This document shows, piece by piece, positions 56,949 to 64,000 of a stretch of 64,000 nt of DNA (position 1 is its first letter; each line of letters starts with the position of its first letter). A program made the translations under genes and the position numbers. The notes beneath the pieces are model-generated. The model had not been told where the DNA came from. It did no database searches and worked only from the letters and a program-made list of their open reading frames with translations. The stretch lies in the NCBI GenBank assembly GCA_030704615.1, contig CM060732.1, positions 70,847,053 to 70,911,052 on the forward strand, given 5' to 3'. The stretch comes from Takakia lepidozioides. Lineage: Eukaryota; Streptophyta; Takakiopsida; Takakiales; Takakiaceae.

Positions 56949-57407
56949 GACGCACGGAGCATAAAAGGAGAACGCACGGGAAAAACAAGTGGAGGGAAGA
57001 ACTTCGAGCGGCAAAGTATGTTGGTCACCATTTGCCGTCGACCGGTGGGCCATCGTGAAGCGTCAAACGGCACATGCCCTCATGGGTCCGTCAAGTTCAC
57101 CTTCAAATCACTTTTACCGTGCTCATGTACCGTGCACCGCTGGAGATGTTCTTAGGCAGTTATTGGGTTTCCAGGGCATGAAAACCAAGTTATCAACCAG
57201 GTTATCAACCCGGTTATCAATATATTTCGATAACCGGAACTGTTCAAAAAAATGTGATACGGATAATATGTAGTTATGTGGTTTTTGATAACCATGCTAC
57301 ATTGATAACCGCAGGTTATATGATGATAAATAACCGGATAGAGAACCAGATAAGGGGATAAGGGAAATAAAAATGTCGGTTATGGGTGTATACATATATT
57401 AGTTACA

Positions 57408-57416
57408 TTTATTTTA
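57408..57416. repeat. Left target-site duplication TTTATTTTA
   Basis: A nine-base direct repeat, identical at 58007-58015, flanks the terminal inverted repeats of the element between them. Confidence 0.85.
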
Positions 57417-58006
57417 GGAAGATAATAGGAATAATGTAAAAACTTAATGGACGCGTGTGATCGGACAGTACTTTCGCCGGATTCCGGCAACCTGGGCTCC
57501 TCCGGCAGGGCTCCTGTCAAATCCTCCCCACCCCATATTATCTCGGTTTCACTTTTGAATACTTACGAATCCGAGATGGTTGCAAGTTGTGGTGGGTAGT
57601 CTGATGGTAAGGTGATAGCAATGGAGGTGGCGAGGCTCTGGGTTCAATTCTTGATGGGAGGTTGTGGCAGTGTAACCCCGGTCGATGTAACCCTCGGTAA
57701 CCTCGATTTCTCATGTAACTCTGGTTGGTCCATTTTATACTTAGCCACATTTGGACTTAGTCAAATTTCGAGTTACACTCCATTCTGTGTAACCCCGAGT
57801 GGAGTTACACACCTCGCCGTGTAACCCGATGTAACCCCGAGTGGAGTTACTAACCTCGTGTAACCCCGAATGGAGTTGACACTCCTTCAGTCCCATGTCA
57901 CCCTCAAGAGAGGGTGGGGAAGATTTGACATGCCGGAAACCGGCGTACCATCCTGTCAGAGGTTGCACGTGTACATTAAGTTCTTACATTATTCCTATTA
58001 TCTTCC
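57417..58006. mobile_element. Non-autonomous Mutator-type element (590 bp) with long TIRs
   Basis: Both ends begin GGAAGATAATAGGAATAATG inward, and similarity continues for about 40 bases with few mismatches. A perfect 9-base target duplication flanks it, the length typical of the Mutator superfamily. The interior holds a GC-rich subterminal part, a tRNA-like A/B-box pair (57596-57612 and 57640-57650), and TGTAACCCC words. The shared terminus ties it to the sequences at 26.4 and 27.43 kb. Confidence 0.88.
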
Positions 58007-58015
58007 TTTATTTTA
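58007..58015. repeat. Right target-site duplication TTTATTTTA
   Basis: Identical to 57408-57416. Confidence 0.85.
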
Positions 58016-58112
58016 GGGCGTGGGGTATCAAGCAAGGAGGGGGCAGACGCGCAGGTCTTAAATGCGGGTCATGTAGAGCGTGGGCCCACAGCAAGCCCTT
58101 AAAAGTGTTTCC

Positions 58113-58933
58113 ACCAGTGTTGTACCAGTATACAGCAGCACCAGGGTATATAGTACGGGTATGAGTAATGGTATAAGAGAACATACCCGACTGGTATGGA
58201 AGAACCTAAATACCTAGACGAGATACATACTGGGTGGGTATGCAGTTAGGGTTCACAGCCTCCATACCATATCAGCCTAGTTATTGCCCGTTGCCGATAC
58301 TGTGTGCCATACCAGTATTCAGGGTTGAAGGCAGCGGCTGGAGCTAGGTAAGAGTAAGAGCAAGAGATGTGGTTTTGCTTCATTGTACCATATGACCACA
58401 AGAGGGCTATTTAGTGAAAGAGAGGGTGGCTGTGGGAAACAAGCTTCATAATATTAATAGAGAGCTAGGAGAGCCATATGGGACATGGTAGACTGAACCA
58501 CAAAAGAAAAGGACCTTGTAAAGCCCAAGGGGCCCATGGGATACAGAACAAGAAACAGAACCAAAGAACTACTGAAGGAAAATTGAAAGGGGCAAGCTGG
58601 ATAAGAATCTAATAGAGTGTTGTGGACATGAGCATATCAGTAGCTATTGATATTTTGTACCAACAAGTACCATACCAGTGTATATGTGTCAACGTATATT
58701 ATACCATACCAGTGTTCATGTACCCCCAACATGAATTTCAAAAACTGCAATACCAGTATCATATCCATATACAACCCATTTCACAAGCACTCATACCATA
58801 TTTATACAATACCAGATGATACACAAATTTATACATTTATACTCATAACAGCCTGGTCTGAGTAAGGGGTGGGATCCTTCATACCAGGACCAGTCTGGTA
58901 TTAAAAAATACATATACCAGTACAACACTGGTT
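58113..58933. mobile_element. Inverted-repeat element of the 'ATACCAG' family (copy B)
   Basis: The left end ACCAGTGTTGTACCAGTATA (58113) and the right end (complement of ACCAGTGTTGTACTGGTATA, ending 58933) are inverted repeats, flanked by TTCC on both sides. The interior is rich in ATACCAG and CTGGTAT words, as in copy A at 13.2 kb. It is non-coding. Confidence 0.7.
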
Positions 58934-59218
58934 TCCTCGCGCCCTGTCCTGTTAAAATAATTAGATTATCACTTTGTGTATATAATAGTTATCAAATTAA
59001 ATGTGATCAATGGTTTTTATCCTAAATATCGGCAATTGACAACGGGATATACAACCGCCAGTTATCATCCCAGAAATAACCAGATTTATTGATAACCGGA
59101 AAGGGGTGAAAAATCCGTTATTTATAACTAGCAGGTTATTAGAATTTGTAAAATTTTCAATAGCCAAAATCGCAGGTTATTAAAAAATAAATTAAGTATA
59201 TCACCAGAACCTCGGGTT

Positions 59219-59228
59219 ATCAAAAAAA

Positions 59229-59261
<33 letters not shown>

Positions 59262-59268
59262 ACAAAGT
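59219..59268. repeat. A-rich (CAAAA)n tract
   Basis: A run of A with regularly spaced C, at the edge of the GGTTATCAA-type sequence. Confidence 0.8.
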
Positions 59269-59279
59269 GTGCATAGTCG

Positions 59280-60150
59280 AGGTGGGGTTACATGCCACGA
59301 AACTATACTGTTTCAGCAACGTGACCATGACATAGCCAGGAAGGCCCAACCATGTAACCCTGAGAGACCCATTGCATGTAACCCATAAGTATAACCCCAC
59401 ATTGTGAGACCCGGCACGGTGTAACCCGTCACTTATGTGTGAACCCACAGAGTGTAAGCCCATTGCCCTAGGGCCCCAAGGTGTACCCAAGTACTTGTCT
59501 ATGACTCCACTTAATGTAACCTTATAAGGTGTAACCCCATGTAAGCCCATTGCATGAAACCCAAACTGTGAAGTGTTACGAACAAACCACATAGAAGCAA
59601 AAAATGCATCAAGAGACGCTATTTATTTCTTTGGCCATCTGACCAAGTCTTTGTCCATCTCGTCACACAGCCAACTAATCATATGAGTATGGGAAGCTAT
59701 CATGGTTGACTCGTTGAACCAACTTGCAGTAAACGCCCGCCTATGATGGGTTCGATCATCTGTGGTTTTCACATTGAACTTCCACTCCAAGTAAAATTGC
59801 ACAAAACAAAGTGCGTAACTGAAGTAATCAGATCCAGGCATGAAATCAAAGAACGCTATTGCAAAATTTCGCAAAATTCCTTCAATGAGTTTGGGTCGGG
59901 CAATGGTTTTATGGGAGTCCAAATGTACTATCCACCTTGGCGCTCTAAAACAGCAACACTCTAGTGATCACTGCAACACAAACAAAGCTGTTATGTCAGA
60001 ATAGAGAAAAAAATCTCCAATGAAACCCATTGTGGTGTAACCCAGTAATGTAACCCTTTGTACTGTAACTCTAAACGGTGTTACACAACTAGTCAGCAGT
60101 GCAACTCCAAACTAGTGCAACTCAGTGTAGAATAGAGGAGTGTAACCTAA
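59280..60150 (+). repeat. Scattered TGTAACCC words
   Basis: CATGTAACCC, GGTGTAACCC and related words occur through 59280-59560 and again at 60030-60150, around an exon of the minus-strand pseudogene. Same strand bias as the array at 27.7 kb. Confidence 0.65.
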
Positions 60151-62063
60151 CATGCTCAGTCAACGCTGAAATTACTTACTCGAAGACAATAGGGATGACA
60201 ACCACGTCCACAAGATCTTGATTCTTTGTGAACACCATCCCTCGGGCATCCTGAGTGTACCATTCTTGCACCAACCCGAATAGCGTCTGCAGATCGTTAC
60301 CATTGGTACGCATGACATGTCATTGGAAAGGAGCATAGATGACAAACTCAGGTGCGATAGCCTTAAACAATTTGGCCTCCAGAAATTTGTTGTAACCCGA
60401 GAGCAATGCATCTGTGACAGTTGCTCTTATTTTATACATCGGCTCAAAATTTGTCTCTTCTAAGTAAAACTGTAACGGGGTAGAAGCCAGGAAGGCATCG
60501 CCATAATAAAACTTCACTTCGGGCGCCCCAGGAGGGTCCGACACCATTCTGAACATTGTCAAGTATCGTTGTTTTAGTCTGCACAACAAACCGCACATTA
60601 CGAACATTACGATGCATCATACAAGAGTTATAATCAATATTCGAAATCAGAGAGGATCAAAGTACAATGAGGTACCTCGAACGCTCCCACAAGTGCTTGG
60701 CAAGGACCTCTTGCTGCTGGACAACGTCAACCTCCGAGACCCCTGCACTCTTGCCTTTCGGTTTGGTTCGCTGTTTTTTGGGTGCGACAAGAACATGTAC
60801 TTCTTTGTGAGCGCTAGGAGGTTCAGCCAACCGCTTTCTTTGAGCAGGCGGCCGTTTTGACCTCCTGGGATTCTCTGCAACCCTGACAATGCCGCCGGTA
60901 GGGGGAATTTCTAGGCCAGAGGTACCTTGTTCGGAGTTTGCTGCAAGTGCTGAAGACTGCACTCCCTCGTCTTAGACGTGCTGGGGAGGTGACTGACCAA
61001 GGGCAGAAGTGTTACAGCTCACCTCCTCAGTGCTACCCCTGTCAGTGTCACCCTTCTGTTCGGACCCCTTGTCAGAGTCACGCTTCTCAGTGTCACGCTT
61101 CTCTTCGGCTACCTCCTCAGTGTCACGTTTCTCAGTGTCACTCTTCTGAGTGTCACCCTTCTCTTTGGCTACCTCCTCAGTGTCACTCTTCTGAGTGTCA
61201 CCCTTCTCTTCGGCTACCTCCTCAGTGTCACGCATCTCAGTGTCACCCTTATCTCCGGCTACCTTCTCAGTGTCACCCTTCTCTTTGGCCGCATTATCAG
61301 TGTCACCCTTCTCATCGGGTTCCTTCCCAGTGTCACCCTGCTGAATAACAATCTTATGTGTGTCATCCTTGACAGTGTCACTCTTCTCAGTGTTACGATG
61401 CTCCGCAATATCCTTCTCTTCGTGACTCTCCACATTGAAACGCTTCTCAGTGTGACTCTGCTCAGTGTGACCCTTCCAACTGACAACCTCATCGGTGACA
61501 CCCTTCCCCGTGTCACCTATGTTGATGTCACTCTTCTTTGCATCAACCTCCTCAATGCCATCCTTGATTGTGTCCTCCAAGACCATGTTGACTAGCGGAA
61601 AAGCGTCATCCGTTGCGACTAGTGGCGGTGGCAAAGGAGTGTCACCCTCCACGATTAGTGGTAGTGGAGTGTCATCCATGACAATGTTATACTCATGGAC
61701 ATCTGCCATATGGGTTGGCTGTGGGGTGTCACCCCTATCAGTGTAACCCATGTCAATGTCACTCTCAACGGAAGTTGCAGTGTTCACGGGCAATGGTGTG
61801 TCACCCACGACAATGTCCCTCACGACAGTGTCAGCCACACCGGTATCCGCAGTGTCACCCTGAGGTGCAGTGTAACCCTTCTTCCCTGTTGCTCCTCTCT
61901 ACGCAGTGTCATCCTCAGGTGCAGTGTAACCCTCGGTTTCAGGGCCTCCTCCCCTTGCAGTGTCACCCTGCGCATCAATGTGACCCACGAAGGCTCGGTG
62001 ACTGTCTGTCTACTCAATCCCCCGGACAATGTCACCCTCAATACTGACCACCTCCTCCAATGA
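59623..62063 (-). pseudogene. Charged KGDT-repeat protein gene with in-frame stops, possibly Ulp1-like C-terminus
   Basis: One frame reads from about 62050 to 60657 on the minus strand. Its centre repeats units like EEVAEEKGDTQKSDTEK about ten times; it then becomes basic (RRSKRPPAQRKRL, PKKQRTKPKGKS). The frame is open except for TAG at 62010-62012 and 61899-61901 and TAA at 60972-60974. A GT donor near 60673 joins in phase to an exon at about 60580-60180 (FYYGDAFLASTPLQFYLEET, then a TGA at 60320-60322, then VFTKNQDLVDVVVIPIVFE). A strong GTAAGT donor joins in phase to the exon at about 59950-59623 (RWIVHLDSHKTI). 'DVVVIPI...RWIVHLDS' resembles a Ulp1/C48 protease around its His, but the His is Arg and no Asp-Cys-Gly site is seen, so that call is weak. 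Confidence 0.55.
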
Positions 62064-62318
62064 GTTAACTAGATTTGATTAATCTAATTCAAAACTCAAT
62101 TGTCTACAATTTAGGAGAAAATGTTTGGAGTAGGGAAACACTTCTTGGCTAGGGGATCTGGGATGAGAGAAGAAATAGAGACTAGCACATTATGAGAAGG
62201 TGGAGAAACTGAGTAATAAAGAAGGAAAAAAAGATAGACGGAGAGAGAGGGAGGGAGGGTGAATGCAGGCTAAGGTGGCTAAAAAACGACAAATCAGACC
62301 TCCATGAAAGTCCACGGA

Positions 62319-62442
62319 ATATATATATATATATATATATATGTTTCTTGATCAAATATATTTTTACATCGATAGATATTGATATGCCTAACATTTTCAC
62401 TAAAAGATCCCATGCCAAATATTATATATATATATATATATT
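62319..62442. repeat. Two (AT)n microsatellites
   Basis: Runs of alternating AT lie at 62319-62342 and about 62424-62442, separated by AT-rich sequence. Confidence 0.9.
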
Positions 62443-62572
62443 TCATAATTATGAAAATAGCTAATTTGTATTCTCCAATTATATAGTATTATAAGACGCG
62501 TCCAGCAGGCTTAGAGGTACAAGACGCGTCTCGTGGTTGCTATGCTGCAACCTCCTGAACAGTGACCACTAC

Positions 62573-64000
62573 CTACTTTGTCAGTGACAATGCCTCATTT
62601 TGTCCCATCATCTCATCTTTGAAGACCTCATCAACCCGAGAAAAATCCCCAACCTCATCCATCACCGCCGCCTTGGCTGTCAACTCATTTTGAATCTCGA
62701 GCATCTCCCACGTGTGCCATGGATGCGGCCTGCACCTTGTGGTCCTCACCTGTTCGCCACTACTCGCTGCCTGTACCGTCTCGATAGGCAGAGAGACCAT
62801 CAAGGGAAGTGTACTCCGTACTCTGCGCTGCTCAGCCACAACCAAGCTGATAATCCAGGTCAAGCAATTGAGATCCATTACTTGCCCCAACACCTGACGA
62901 CGTGATGCCTCAGAAAGAGATGACACCACCGTGGTACCACTGGTAAAACCCATCGTCCGCTTGTGCTCGTCAGCATTGGGCTCCACTAACTGCTGCAACT
63001 GGCTATCCCACAAGAGGCCAGGTCCACCATCCCGGAAAGCATGAGATCCTGGAAAGCTGAGCAGTGTAGGCAATGCTGTTCGTGGGTGATACACCTTATT
63101 GACCACTGCCAAAGGTGACCAGTCATCGTGTCTTACACGCTGAGACTGCCTCTATATGTCCAAAATGCTATCCACCGTGAGGTTTGGTGGCCGCTGCACC
63201 CCATCAAATGCACGCTTAATCAGTGCAGGTGACATCAAGTTGGTCCACCATAGTCGTGGGCGATGAGCTCGTGACCCCACTACAGCTGCATCCAACAACA
63301 CTGCTAATCCAAGCCAAGATCGTACTTGATGCACACTGGCCATCACCTTGGCCCGAGAATCACCCGTCAACGGCACATTCTCCAAGATATATGTCGGAGA
63401 GTCTGTCTGCTGAAGCTGTAAATAGCGCATGATCCTCAACATCTCCCAAAACAGGCGTGACCTTGGATCTTGTAACCTATTGCCATGCCTGGCCGATGAA
63501 TGCCCTTGGCAAGGCCAACCTGCCACTACCAAGTGAATAGGGCCAACCCGCTCCAAATCATGCGCCCCCAGTAAAGAGATGTTTGCTAGCAAGACTTGCT
63601 GGTATCCACGAATTGCAGACACTGACAACAAATCAGGGTACTGCTGCACCAACTGAGCAACATGGCGCAGTGAGACGCATCGTGCAGTCTCATCCCTCTC
63701 CACATATAGGTAACATTGAACTCATACACCTACCTACAACACTATAGTCAATCTAGTGCTGATCCCGCCAAACAAGTCCAGAAGGCATATGCCTTCATCT
63801 GGGCACTGCCACACAAGAGGTGTGGTGTCCAATGGTGACAACTGAGGTCATCCTGGTACAATCATCGCACTCCCTCCTCTCCTGACGGTACAAAGGCCTC
63901 TACCCAGGCTTGTTGTACCCATGTATCAGCAGCCTGCTGCAAATCCTTGCTCATGCCCCACAATGGAGTGTGAGTAACCATGGTAGGCAACTCCGTTGTA
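62573..64000 (-). pseudogene. Cytosine-5 DNA methyltransferase-like ORF, with nonsense codons (runs off window)
   Basis: Conserved C5-methyltransferase motifs occur in order on the minus strand: motif I LLDLFGG (63784-63764), motif IV AGWPCQGHSSARHGN with the Pro-Cys catalytic loop, motif VI YILENVPL, motif VIII SRAHRPRLWW, and a C-terminal stretch (FPGSHAFRDGGPGL, then LGQVMDLNCLTW) that fits the target-recognition and motif X region. The frame is shared from about 63850 to 62573 but broken by TGA 63848-63850, TAG 63734-63736, TGA 63722-63724 and TAG 63152-63154. Upstream a different frame reads PTMVTHTPLWGMSKDLQQAA. The catalytic residues are all intact. It could be a decayed host gene or the methyltransferase module of a retrotransposon, as known from some algae and protists; I see no other element domain in the window next to it. 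Confidence 0.8.

Larger units (their letters stand above)
57181..59225. mobile_element. Outer element with GGTTATCAA subterminal words, split by two insertions
   Basis: 57181-57400 and 58970-59225 share a dense set of GGTTATCAA / GATAACCGG words in both orientations, found nowhere else in the window. Between them lie a complete Mutator-type element (57417-58006) and an 'ATACCAG' element (58113-58933). The simplest reading is one older element into which two younger ones inserted. Its exact ends were not determined. Confidence 0.5.

Noticed and set aside
60938-61348. Plus-strand frame with Cys/His-rich QCHPSLRLP repeats, resembling zinc fingers
   Set aside because: It is the antisense of the KGDT repeat; the Cys and His arise from the repeated GTGTCACCC word and do not follow zinc-finger spacing.

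Overview
This window looks like nuclear DNA of a land plant, most likely a seed-free one (lycophyte, fern or bryophyte; I cannot fix the species). The grounds are spliced genes with GT-AG introns, a PLS-class pentatricopeptide (PPR) gene plus a second decayed copy, a TIR-NB-LRR disease-resistance-type gene whose LRRs are tandem 72-residue blocks, an organelle-type Der (EngA) double GTPase, a U1 snRNA gene with a plant-type upstream element, and dense layers of plant transposons (Ty3, Mutator, CACTA, PIF/Harbinger, tRNA-derived SINEs).

Layout. 0-2 kb: a long coiled-coil protein on the minus strand, cut by the window edge. 4.4-7.1 kb: a PPR gene followed by the decayed remains of its DYW domain. 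10.4 kb: a U1 snRNA gene. 12.2-14.0 kb: a NYN (MARF1/limkain-type) nuclease-domain gene, broken and invaded by a small inverted-repeat element. 15-21.4 kb: Ty3-type fragments and a short LTR element that carries only one ORF. 21.9-26.3 kb: the Der GTPase gene, minus strand, which reads as functional. 26.4-31.5 kb: Mutator-family sequence with a long TGTAACCC-type array and a transposase. 31.7-32.5 kb: a CACTA end that cuts off the TIR-NB-LRR gene occupying 32.5-41.65 kb. 41.8-42.6 kb: two SINEs. 42.6-48.7 kb: no gene recognised, one strong hairpin. 48.7-53.8 kb: a Myb/SANT-like gene interrupted by a segment holding a PPR pseudogene. 53.8-57 kb: a PIF/Harbinger element with convergent Myb-like and transposase ORFs. 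57.2-59.2 kb: nested small elements, one with a perfect 9-bp target duplication. 59.6-62.1 kb: a broken gene for a charged repeat protein. 62.6-64 kb: a broken cytosine-5 DNA methyltransferase-like ORF running off the end.

The genes that look intact are the coiled-coil ORF, the PPR ORF (without its DYW domain), the U1 gene and Der (first exon unresolved). Most other coding sequence is transposon-derived or pseudogenic. The most unusual threads are (i) a Mutator-type family, marked by shared terminal repeats and 9-bp duplications, whose interior is built of G-run repeats, with the same word reappearing as codons in a KGDT-repeat protein, (ii) a decayed C5-methyltransferase that may belong to a mobile element, and (iii) a roughly 20-unit, 216-bp LRR array with paired identical frameshifts, truncated by a CACTA insertion.
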